DNA of 64,000 nt, taken from Rhizobium leguminosarum. GTDB lineage: Bacteria > Pseudomonadota > Alphaproteobacteria > Rhizobiales > Rhizobiaceae. This document shows, piece by piece, positions 20,676 to 28,298 of the stretch (position 1 is the stretch's first letter; every line of letters starts with the position of its first letter). The stretch covers positions 1,860,001-1,924,000 of the forward strand of contig NZ_CP025012.1 of the NCBI RefSeq assembly GCF_002953715.1. Reading direction: 5' to 3'. A program made the translations under genes and the position numbers. Below the pieces are notes generated by a model. That model saw nothing but the letters and a program-made list of their open reading frames with translations, was not told where the DNA came from and made no database searches.

Positions 20676-20818
20676 CAGGGTTCCTCCACGGCGCACCATC
20701 AACACTCGAAAAGGCCGTCTGGTTCCGTTTATAAACTCCGAATTATTAATAAATTAACCATAAAACTTAAGGGCAAGTGTATCGCCGCATCGATCCCGTC
20801 ATTCTCGCAAGGGTGACA

Positions 20819-21121
20819 TTAGTGGACGACTGATGACGAGGACATCGACGCCAGCATCCCCTCGGTCGCCCGGATCAGCCGCGCTGTGCGCGCCATCACT
20901 TCGGCTCCGGCCTCTGTCTCGGCAATCGCGGTTGCCATACTGTCCAGTCCGTCCGCCACCTGGATCAGCCTCGGCAGCATATCTGCGCGTCCGACCGCCT
21001 CGGTCGATCTGGCGAGCTTACGCAGCGTCTCCGAATAGCTCGATATCAAAGCGAGTTTCTCGTCTGCGGGAATATTGGAGAACGAGCGTTTCTCGGAAGG
21101 CGACAGCGGCAATTTCGGCAT
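20819..21121 (-). CDS. hypothetical protein, 100 aa
   Basis: Helical, charged protein MPKLPLSPSEKRSFSNIPAD with LISSYSETLRKLARSTEAVG and LIQVADGLDSMATAIAETEAG, predicted as a small helical bundle or coiled coil. No signal peptide. It diverges from the gene at 21267. An AT-rich stretch (20740-20775) lies just beyond its 3' end. I do not recognise the family. The start at 21121 is preferred because the longer upstream frame has no coding character. Confidence 0.55.
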   Translation of the reverse strand: MPKLPLSPSEKRSFSNIPADEKLALISSYSETLRKLARSTEAVGRADMLPRLIQVADGLDSMATAIAETEAGAEVMARTARLIRATEGMLASMSSSSVVH

Positions 21122-21251
21122 GGATGCGACCTGTTGAACTGCGTGTGAACTCGCATCGCCGCTTTTTGTTCCGAGCCGACCCATTGTGCCGAGGGCCGAT
21201 CGCTTGCTTTGAAATGGAACTCCGGAGCTTGCTTGCCGTTGAGATGCATGA

Positions 21252-21662
<411 letters not shown>

Positions 21663-21694
21663 TTTCACCGCGATCCTAATTCCAAATGCAGGCG

Positions 21695-21730
21695 AAGGCT
21701 GCCCCGGCTCCGGCGGGCAGCCTTCTTCTT
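21695..21730 (+). terminator. Rho-independent terminator
   Basis: AAGGCTGCCC (21695-21704) pairs with GGGCAGCCTT (21715-21724) around CGGCTCCGGC, then CTTCTT. Confidence 0.8.
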
Positions 21731-21759
21731 ACATGACAGATTGATGTCAAAACTGAGAA

Positions 21760-21780
21760 ACAGCTGAAAACTTCAGCTGT
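21760..21780. promoter_or_regulatory. 21-bp palindromic operator candidate before the phosphodiesterase/ABC operon
   Basis: ACAGCTGAA-N3-TTCAGCTGT has perfect 9-bp arms. It is nested inside a wider pair TGTCAA (21745-21750) / TTGACA (21785-21790), the latter also resembling a -35 element. It lies 82 bp upstream of the phosphodiesterase ATG. The LacI regulator at 27028 is the obvious candidate ligand, but LacI sites usually have a CG centre, so another regulator is possible. Confidence 0.55.
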
Positions 21781-21861
21781 GTGATTGACATGGGAGCCTT
21801 CTAGAGAGGGCACGAGAAGGGGGCGCGGGTGACGCGCTGCCGACGTCTCGGAGACGCGCCC

Positions 21862-22692
21862 ATGAAAATCATTCAGATCACCGACACCCACTTCAGCCCA
21901 GACAAGCCGCATTTCAACGGCAACTGGGCGCCGCTTCTGACCTGGATCGAAGAGACCGGCGCAGACCTGATCGTCCATACCGGCGATCTCACCATCGACG
22001 GCGCCGACAAAGACGCAGACATCACCTTTTCGATGGATCTGATGCGCCAGGTATCGATCCCGATGCTGATCGTCCCCGGCAATCACGATGTCGGCCACCT
22101 CAAGGGATCGGACCAGCCCGTCAATGCCGAGCGGCTGTCCCGCTGGCGCAGCCTTGCCGGCGACGACCGCTGGCTGGAGGATGCGGCCGGCTGGCGTTTC
22201 ATCGGATTGAACTCATTGCTTCTCGGTCATGAGGATGACGAGGAGGAGGCTCAGTTCGAATGGCTCCACCGGGCGCTCTCCGACAGGGCAGGGCGGCGCG
22301 TCGCACTCTTCGCGCACAAGCCGCTCTTCGTCGATGCACCCGACGAAGGCGATACCGGATATTGGAGCGTTCGCCCGGCTCAGCGCCGGCGGCTCTATGA
22401 TCTGATATCAGCCCATGACGTGGCGCTGTTTGCGAGCGGCCACCTCCACTGGGCCTGGCAGGGTCGCTTCGACAATACCCAGCTGACATGGGGTCCGTCG
22501 GCCGCCTTCATCATCGACAAGATGGAGCGCGAGATGCCGGGCGAACGCCTGATCGGTGCGGTCGTCCACGAATTCGATACGGCGGTTGAAAGCACGGTCG
22601 TTGCCGTTCCCGGCATGACCGCATATGTGCTGGACGATGTCGTGCACGAGGTCTATCCCCAGGCGGTGAAGCAGCGGGAACCTGTCGAATGA
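21862..22692 (+). CDS. class III metallophosphoesterase (CpdA/GpdQ-like phosphodiesterase)
   Basis: The 276-aa protein starts MKIIQITDTHFSPD and shows the full dimetal signature: DTH, HTGDLTIDG, PGNHDVGHL, FAHKPLF and SGHLHWAWQ. Members hydrolyse cyclic AMP or glycerophosphodiesters. It opens an operon with an ABC importer: its stop overlaps the ATPase start (ATGA at 22689). That linkage favours a catabolic role on an imported phosphodiester over cAMP signalling; this is inference. There is no signal peptide, so it acts in the cytoplasm. Confidence 0.88.
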   Translation: MKIIQITDTHFSPDKPHFNGNWAPLLTWIEETGADLIVHTGDLTIDGADKDADITFSMDLMRQVSIPMLIVPGNHDVGHLKGSDQPVNAERLSRWRSLAGDDRWLEDAAGWRFIGLNSLLLGHEDDEEEAQFEWLHRALSDRAGRRVALFAHKPLFVDAPDEGDTGYWSVRPAQRRRLYDLISAHDVALFASGHLHWAWQGRFDNTQLTWGPSAAFIIDKMEREMPGERLIGAVVHEFDTAVESTVVAVPGMTAYVLDDVVHEVYPQAVKQREPVE

Positions 22693-23915
22693 GCGCGCTC
22701 TCGCTTCGCGGCATCACCAAGGCTTTCGGCGGCAACCAGATCCTCGATGGCGTCAGCCTGGATGTCGCCGACGGCGAATTCATCGCGCTGGTCGGCCCTT
22801 CCGGCTGCGGCAAGAGCACGCTGTTGCGCGTCCTTGCCGGCCTCGACTATGCCGACCGCGGCGAGATCCTGATCGGCGGGCAGGACATGTCCGGCGTTGC
22901 CGCCGCCGACCGCAACATCGCCATGGTCTTTCAGTCCTACGCCCTCTATCCGCATCTGACGGCCTCTGAGAATATCGCCGTGCCCTTGGCGATGCGCCGG
23001 CTGTCGAGAATGCAGCGGCTGCCCTTCATTGGGTCGTTGACGCCGGGCCAGCGCGCCACCCGCGCGGCGATTGCCCGCGACGTCAGGGATATGGCGACAT
23101 CGCTGAAGATCGACCACCTGCTCGACCGCAAGCCCGGCCAGATGTCGGGCGGCCAGCGCCAGCGCGTGGCGCTCGCCCGCGCCATGGTGCGCCAGCCGAG
23201 CATCTTCCTGATGGACGAGCCGCTCTCCAACCTCGACGCCAATCTGCGCGTCTACGCCCGCGGCGAGATCGTCGACCTGCATCGCCGCGCCGGCGTGCCG
23301 ACGCTCTATGTCACCCATGACCAGGCTGAAGCGCTGTCTATGGCCGATCGCGTCGCCGTGATGATGGGCGGAAAGCTGCTGCAGATCGCCAGCCCTGAGG
23401 TCATCTACGACGATCCCGCCCATATCGAGGTCGCCCGCTTCATCGGCCAGCCGCGCATCAACCTGCTGCCGGCCTTTGCCGAAGGCGGCGTCATTCTCTG
23501 CGGCGGCCTGCGCCTGGCGCTTGAAAATGCACCGGACAGAAAGATGCCGGTCACCATCGCCATTCGCCCCGAATTCGTCTTCCTGTCCAAGAACCGGCAT
23601 GACGGCCTTGCCGCCCGGATCGAACGCGTCGAATTCCTGGGCTCCGAAGTCATCCTCCATTGCCGGCTCGAAGCGATCGGAGAGACTGTCGTTGCCAAGG
23701 TTCAACCGTCGGAAGCCTCCGGCCTTGCTGCCGGCGATCCGGTCGGACTGCGGCTTTCACCCGGCCGCACCCTGATCTTTGCCGAGGACGGCAGCCGGCT
23801 ACCCGGCGGCGTTGCTGCTGGTGATGCCGGGCTCGGCGCCGCCGATGCCGGGCTCTCCAACAGCGATGCCGGGCTCGCTGCAAGCGATGCCCAGCGGGAG
23901 AGGGCGCATGGCTAG
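22689..23915 (+). CDS. ABC importer ATP-binding protein (MalK/UgpC type)
   Basis: A 408-aa ATPase. Walker A GPSGCGKST, Q-loop VFQSYALYP, signature MSGGQRQRVALARAM, Walker B IFLMDEPLS and the switch histidine (LYVTHDQAEALS) are all intact, followed by the TOBE-type regulatory domain of carbohydrate importers. Between Q-loop and signature it carries about 20 extra residues (RRLSRMQRLPFIGSLTPG...). The C-terminus has three heptads of the type DAGLxxx encoded by a 21-bp tandem repeat. Overlaps both the preceding phosphodiesterase and the following permease. Confidence 0.93.
   Translation: MSALSLRGITKAFGGNQILDGVSLDVADGEFIALVGPSGCGKSTLLRVLAGLDYADRGEILIGGQDMSGVAAADRNIAMVFQSYALYPHLTASENIAVPLAMRRLSRMQRLPFIGSLTPGQRATRAAIARDVRDMATSLKIDHLLDRKPGQMSGGQRQRVALARAMVRQPSIFLMDEPLSNLDANLRVYARGEIVDLHRRAGVPTLYVTHDQAEALSMADRVAVMMGGKLLQIASPEVIYDDPAHIEVARFIGQPRINLLPAFAEGGVILCGGLRLALENAPDRKMPVTIAIRPEFVFLSKNRHDGLAARIERVEFLGSEVILHCRLEAIGETVVAKVQPSEASGLAAGDPVGLRLSPGRTLIFAEDGSRLPGGVAAGDAGLGAADAGLSNSDAGLAASDAQRERAHG
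23823..23891 (+). repeat. 21-bp tandem repeat, 3.3 copies, in frame
   Basis: GATGCCGGGCTC recurs at 23823, 23844 and 23865 with a partial copy at 23886, period 21 bp. It encodes DAGLGAA-DAGLSNS-DAGLAAS-DA near the C-terminus of the ATPase, 20 bp before the next gene's start. Unit loss or gain would keep the frame. Confidence 0.85.
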
Positions 23916-24831
23916 CATCGTCTCCATGGCCGTGCCACACGATGCCGCCGTTGCGCATCGGCGCAGCGAGGCCCGCATCGCCTGGATGCTGGTGCTGCCG
24001 GCGATGGCCCTGCTGTTCCTCTTCGTACTTCTGCCGGTCGCAGCCGTCATCGTGCTCGGCTTCACCGATTTCGAACTCGGCTACGGCAAGTTCCGTTTCG
24101 TCGGCTTCGAGAATTACGCGCACCTGATCAGTGACCGGACGTTTCGCAAGTCGCTCTGGAATACGACGGTCTATACCGCGATCGTCGCACCTGTCTCGAT
24201 CCTTCTCGGCCTTGGCATCGCCATGCTGATCGAGAGCGAGACCAAGGCGCGCAGCTTCTTCCGCACCGCCTATTTCCTGCCGGTCGCCTCCTTGATTGTC
24301 GCCATGGCGACCGTCTGGCAATATATGTTCCACCCCACAATCGGGCCGGTCAACGCATTGCTCGCCCTCGTCGGGCTTCCCGGCCCGAACTGGCTGGGCA
24401 GTTCCGGCACGGTGCTTTACAGCCTCTCGATCATCGGTGTCTGGCAAGCGGCCGGTTTCAACATGGTGCTGTTCCTCGCCGGACTGACGGCGATCCCGCG
24501 CGAGCTTTACGCGGCCGCCGAAGTGGATGGGGCCAGATCCTCCCTCGACCGCTTCTTGCTGGTGACCTGGCCGATGCTTGGGCCGACGACGCTCTTCGTC
24601 ATCACCATCAGCATCACCAATTCAGTCAAGGTCTTCGAAACGGTGAAGACGCTGACCGACGGCGGCCCGAACAAGGCGTCGGAAGTGCTGCTCTTCACGA
24701 TCTACCAGGAAGGCTTCGTCTATCTGCGCGTCGGTTATGCCTCGGCGATGACGGTGGTCTTTCTGCTGATCCTGGTGGTGCTGATGTTCTTGCAGTACCG
24801 CGTTCTCGATCGCCGGGTGCATTACACATGA
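23908..24831 (+). CDS. ABC sugar-type permease, UgpA-like
   Basis: A 307-aa permease with six membrane segments. The EAA coupling motif appears as EVDGARSSLDRFLLVTWPML. The start at 23908 overlaps the ATPase stop and follows GGGAG; an upstream extension to 23779 would be Pro/Ser-rich antiregister sequence from the repeat and is rejected. It pairs with the next permease (4-bp overlap) as a CUT1-family heterodimer. Confidence 0.93.
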   Translation: MASIVSMAVPHDAAVAHRRSEARIAWMLVLPAMALLFLFVLLPVAAVIVLGFTDFELGYGKFRFVGFENYAHLISDRTFRKSLWNTTVYTAIVAPVSILLGLGIAMLIESETKARSFFRTAYFLPVASLIVAMATVWQYMFHPTIGPVNALLALVGLPGPNWLGSSGTVLYSLSIIGVWQAAGFNMVLFLAGLTAIPRELYAAAEVDGARSSLDRFLLVTWPMLGPTTLFVITISITNSVKVFETVKTLTDGGPNKASEVLLFTIYQEGFVYLRVGYASAMTVVFLLILVVLMFLQYRVLDRRVHYT

Positions 24832-25664
24832 TGACCAGCGCTCTTTCCCTCGGCAGGATCATCCGCCTGACCCTGCTTTCCCTCGGCGCGATCATCTTCC
24901 TGTCGCCCTACGTCTTCATGATCTCGACGGCAGGCAAGGCCCAAAGCGACATCTTCACCTCGTCGCTGTCGCTGATCCCGGCGCACCTGACCTATGTCGA
25001 GAATTTCACCAAGGCCTTGAGCCGGGTGCCGATGGCGCAGCTCTTGTGGAACGGTGTCGTCGTCTGCGGGCTGATCTTCTTCTTCCAGGTGCTGGTGGCG
25101 ATCCCTTGCGCCTACGCCATGGCGAAGCTGCGCTTCGGCGCTGCCCGCGCCATGATGGTGCTGGTGATGCTCGGCCTGCTGGTGCCGATCCATGCGACCG
25201 CGCTGCCGCTCTATGTCGCCTTCGATCGCGCCGCGCTGCTCAACAGCTATGCCGCCCTTGTCGCGCCCTTCACCATTTCGGTCTTCGCGATCTTCATGTT
25301 CCTGCAGTTCTTCCGCGCCATGCCTGACGATCTGATCCATGCAGCGCGTCTCGATGGCATGTCGGAACTCGGCATCGTCGCCCGCGTCATCGTGCCGAAT
25401 GCCTGGCCGGCGGTCACCGCCTTCGCCATCTTTTCGGTCGTTGCCCATTGGAATGATCTCTACTGGCCGCTGATCGTCATCAGCAAGCAGGACTACGCCA
25501 CGCCGCCGCTCGGTCTGATGTATTTCCGCGCCGCCGAGGCCGGCGACGACTACGGCGCGCTGATGGCGGCGACCCTCATCATCACCCTTCCCCTCGTCAT
25601 CGCCTTCCTGCTCGCGCAGAAGCGCTTCGTCGAGGGCATCACCATGACCGGTCTCAAAGGCTGA
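24828..25664 (+). CDS. ABC sugar-type permease, UgpE-like
   Basis: A 278-aa inner-membrane protein with six helices and the EAA loop AARLDGMSELGIVARVIVPN, followed by the usual C-terminal FVEGITMTGLKG ending of CUT1 permeases. Start ATGA-type overlap with the preceding permease at 24828 shows translational coupling. Confidence 0.93.
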   Translation: MMTSALSLGRIIRLTLLSLGAIIFLSPYVFMISTAGKAQSDIFTSSLSLIPAHLTYVENFTKALSRVPMAQLLWNGVVVCGLIFFFQVLVAIPCAYAMAKLRFGAARAMMVLVMLGLLVPIHATALPLYVAFDRAALLNSYAALVAPFTISVFAIFMFLQFFRAMPDDLIHAARLDGMSELGIVARVIVPNAWPAVTAFAIFSVVAHWNDLYWPLIVISKQDYATPPLGLMYFRAAEAGDDYGALMAATLIITLPLVIAFLLAQKRFVEGITMTGLKG

Positions 25665-25690
25665 CCGGTTTCAACCCAGGAGAACGAGCG

Positions 25691-26956
25691 ATGAAACATA
25701 TCACCCAGCTTCTCGCCGCAGCGGCCGTCTCGATGGCAATCGCGCTTCCCGCGCACGCCGAGACGACGTTGACGGTTCATTACCCGATGCCGGGCTTCTT
25801 CAAGGACGTGATGGACACGATCTCGAAGAAGTTCATGGAAGAAAATCCCGCTATCAAGATCCAGTTCGCCAGCCCGTCGGCCACCTATGAAGAAGGCATC
25901 CAGACGATCCTTCGCCAGGTCGGCACCAGCGAAATGCCCGATATCACCTTCATCGGCCTCAACCGCCTTCGTATGCTCGACGAACGCGATGTCGCCGTCG
26001 ACCTCGGTCCGCTCGTCCAGAAGGACGGCAACATGGCCGAGCAAGGCTTCTCCGACACGATCCTCAAGCTCGCCCAGGTCAAGGGCAAGCAGGTGGGCCT
26101 CGCCTTCGCGACCTCCAACCCGATCATGTATTACAACGCCGATCTCGTGAAGGCGGCCGGTGGCGACCCTGAAAATCCGCCGAAGACCTGGGATGAAGTC
26201 ATCGCGCTCGGCGGCAAGATCAAGGCGCTCGGCAATGGCGTCGATGGCATCGATTTCCGCTGGCAGGGCGACGACTGGATGTTTTCGGCACTGCTCTTCG
26301 GCGCCGGCGGCAAGATGCTGAGCGATGACGAAAGCAAGGTCGCCTTCAACGGTCCGGAAGGCCAGAAGGCCGTCGAGGTACTGCATCGCCTGGTTACTGA
26401 AGGCGGCATGCCTGTTTTCACCAAGGCCGCCGGCGAACAGGCTTTCGCAGCCGGCAAGGTCGGTTTCGAGTTCCAGACGACAGGCGCGCTGCGCAACACG
26501 ATCAAGAATGTCGGCAACAAGTTCGATCTGCGCACGGCAAAGATCCCGCTGATCGATCCGGTGAACGGACATCTGCCGACCGGCGGCAACGCCGTCGTCA
26601 TCCTAACGCATGACGCCGCCAAGCAGGATGCTGCCTGGAAGTTTGCCAAATTCGCCGCCGGCCCTTACGGCGCCTCGGTCGTCGTGCCCGGCACCGGCTA
26701 TGTCCCGAACAACGAGCTCGCCGCGAAATCGGCCGATTATCTCGGCGACTTCTACAAGCAGAACCCGCTGTTCCAGGCAGGCCTCAGCCAGATGCCGGTG
26801 ATGATCCCGTGGTATGCCTTCCCCGGCTCGAACGGCGTCAAGGTCACGCAGACGATCGTCGACAACCTCTCGCGCATCGTCGACCAGTCGGCCGAACCGA
26901 AGGAAGCGCTCGACGACGCAGCCGCCGATGTCGAGGACATGCTGCCGCGCAGCTGA
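25691..26956 (+). CDS. ABC transporter substrate-binding protein (family 1, UgpB-like)
   Basis: A 421-aa periplasmic protein with signal peptide ending ALPAHA-ET. The layout (TTLTVHYPMPGFFKDVMDTI, IEFRWQGDD-type ligand loop, GTGYVPNN near the C-terminus) is that of family-1 binding proteins of the UgpB group. AGGAGAACG precedes the ATG. Completes a five-gene operon with a phosphodiesterase, which suggests a glycerophosphodiester or a related phospho-sugar as ligand; the ligand is not provable from sequence. Confidence 0.9.
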   Translation: MKHITQLLAAAAVSMAIALPAHAETTLTVHYPMPGFFKDVMDTISKKFMEENPAIKIQFASPSATYEEGIQTILRQVGTSEMPDITFIGLNRLRMLDERDVAVDLGPLVQKDGNMAEQGFSDTILKLAQVKGKQVGLAFATSNPIMYYNADLVKAAGGDPENPPKTWDEVIALGGKIKALGNGVDGIDFRWQGDDWMFSALLFGAGGKMLSDDESKVAFNGPEGQKAVEVLHRLVTEGGMPVFTKAAGEQAFAAGKVGFEFQTTGALRNTIKNVGNKFDLRTAKIPLIDPVNGHLPTGGNAVVILTHDAAKQDAAWKFAKFAAGPYGASVVVPGTGYVPNNELAAKSADYLGDFYKQNPLFQAGLSQMPVMIPWYAFPGSNGVKVTQTIVDNLSRIVDQSAEPKEALDDAAADVEDMLPRS

Positions 26957-26983
26957 TCGCCTTCCTTACTGGGAATAGGGCAG

Positions 26984-27020
26984 GGCCGCCACGCCGAGCG
27001 TGTGGCGGCCTTCCTGTTTC
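26984..27020 (+). terminator. Rho-independent terminator of the ABC operon
   Basis: GGCCGCCAC (26984-26992) pairs with GTGGCGGCC (27002-27010), followed by TTCCTGTTTC. It lies between the convergent binding-protein and LacI genes and may serve both. Confidence 0.75.
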
Positions 27021-27027
27021 GCAAGCG

Positions 27028-27996
27028 TTAGATGGCGCGCACCGTGCCGCCGCGGCGCAGCGTATAGGCGACATCGAGATGGCGGGCAGGGGCGGCATTC
27101 TCCGCCATGTCGAGCAGCAGCGAGGCGGCCGTCGCGCCCATGCTGGCATCCGGCATTTCGATGGTCGTCAGCGGCGGATCGATCAGCCGGCCGATGGCGA
27201 TGCCGTCGAAACCGGCGACTGAAACATCCTCAGGCACCGACAGCCCCTCGCGCTTCAGCGCGCCGATGACGCCGAGCGCCAGCAGATCATTGGAGGCGAT
27301 GATCGCCGTCGGTGCAAGCGAGCTCATCGTGACGCCAAGATCGAGCTGGTCATAGCCGCTGACAAAGGGGATCTGCACGGCATCGAGGGGTGTCAGCCCG
27401 TTCTCGGCCATGGCGTCGAGATAGCCGCGGTAGCGAAGATGGGCGCGGTCGGAGGCGGCAAAATTGCCGGAGAGAAACAGAATGCGGCGATGGCCCGTGC
27501 CGATCAGGAAGCTTGCGATCTCGCGGCCCGCGCCGCGATTGTCGGCGGTGACGGCCGCCGGAAACTGCGCCGTCGGCAGGTTGTTGAGCAGCACGGTCGG
27601 CGGGAGCTTCGCAAGCAGCGCCTTGCTGGTCGAGGGGTCACAGACGGTGAGGATCAGCCCGGTCGGCCGGTCGTTCAAAAGTGCGGCGACGGCATCGGCC
27701 TCGCGCGCCGGATCGTAGTTCGACTGGGCGATCAAGACGCCATGGCCGGCCACCAGCATGCGGTTCTGGATGCTCGACAGCGACGAGGCAAAGACCGGAT
27801 TGGTGATGCTCGGGATCAGCACGCCGACCACGGGCCTGCGCCCGAGCCGGCCGGCGGAGTGATAGCCGAGTTCAGCGGCCGCGCGGCGCACCTTGCGCAC
27901 CATCAGGTCGCTGGCGGGGCCGTTGCGGTTGAGAACACGGCTTGCGGTCGCCAGCGAGCATCCTGCCCGGAACGCGACCTGCTCCAATGTCGCCAT
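27028..27996 (-). CDS. LacI family transcriptional regulator
   Basis: A 322-aa repressor: N-terminal helix-turn-helix (TLEQVAFRAGCSLATASRVL), hinge RKVRRAAAELGYH, then a periplasmic-binding-protein-like effector domain (VGVLIPSITNPVFA, VAGFDGIAIGRLIDPPLTTI). Convergent with the phosphodiesterase/ABC operon and the natural candidate for its regulator. The HTH lacks one or two N-terminal residues compared with longer family members but is complete. Effector unknown. Confidence 0.92.
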   Translation of the reverse strand: MATLEQVAFRAGCSLATASRVLNRNGPASDLMVRKVRRAAAELGYHSAGRLGRRPVVGVLIPSITNPVFASSLSSIQNRMLVAGHGVLIAQSNYDPAREADAVAALLNDRPTGLILTVCDPSTSKALLAKLPPTVLLNNLPTAQFPAAVTADNRGAGREIASFLIGTGHRRILFLSGNFAASDRAHLRYRGYLDAMAENGLTPLDAVQIPFVSGYDQLDLGVTMSSLAPTAIIASNDLLALGVIGALKREGLSVPEDVSVAGFDGIAIGRLIDPPLTTIEMPDASMGATAASLLLDMAENAAPARHLDVAYTLRRGGTVRAI

Positions 27997-28066
27997 CGAA
28001 AGCGCCTCCTGGTAACAGCATCGAGGCGCAATCCTTTAGGCGGGTTCGATGACAATGGTCTGACAC

Positions 28067-28183
28067 CTAGAGCATGATGCCGACAAGTGTGAGCGGTTTT
28101 CGGACGACATCATGCTCTAACTCTTTAATTGAGAACAGGATTCAGATTTTAGGCCGACCGGGCCTAAAATCATCGTGTTCTAG
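28067..28183 (+). repeat. mosaic palindromic repeat, type B copy 1
   Basis: First hairpin AGAGCATGATG...CATCATGCTCT, then GAGAACAGGATTCAGA and a second hairpin TTTTAGGCCGACCGGGCCTAAAA, given here in parts. The same element occurs inverted at 57948-58065. Sits between LacI and the M16 protease genes. Confidence 0.75.
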
Positions 28184-28298
28184 GCAGAGTTATCGACTTC
28201 TTATTTATTCACACACATGGAAGTTGCTGGGGAATGCAACCTGTGGAATAGTCAGATTGACGCCATCTACCCTCTTCATTCTCATCACCTGGACAAGA

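Noticed and set aside
21733..21750. Pho box before the phosphodiesterase operon
   Set aside because: Only one half (ATGACAG) is good; the second matches 5 of 7, so it is mentioned only as a weak hint.
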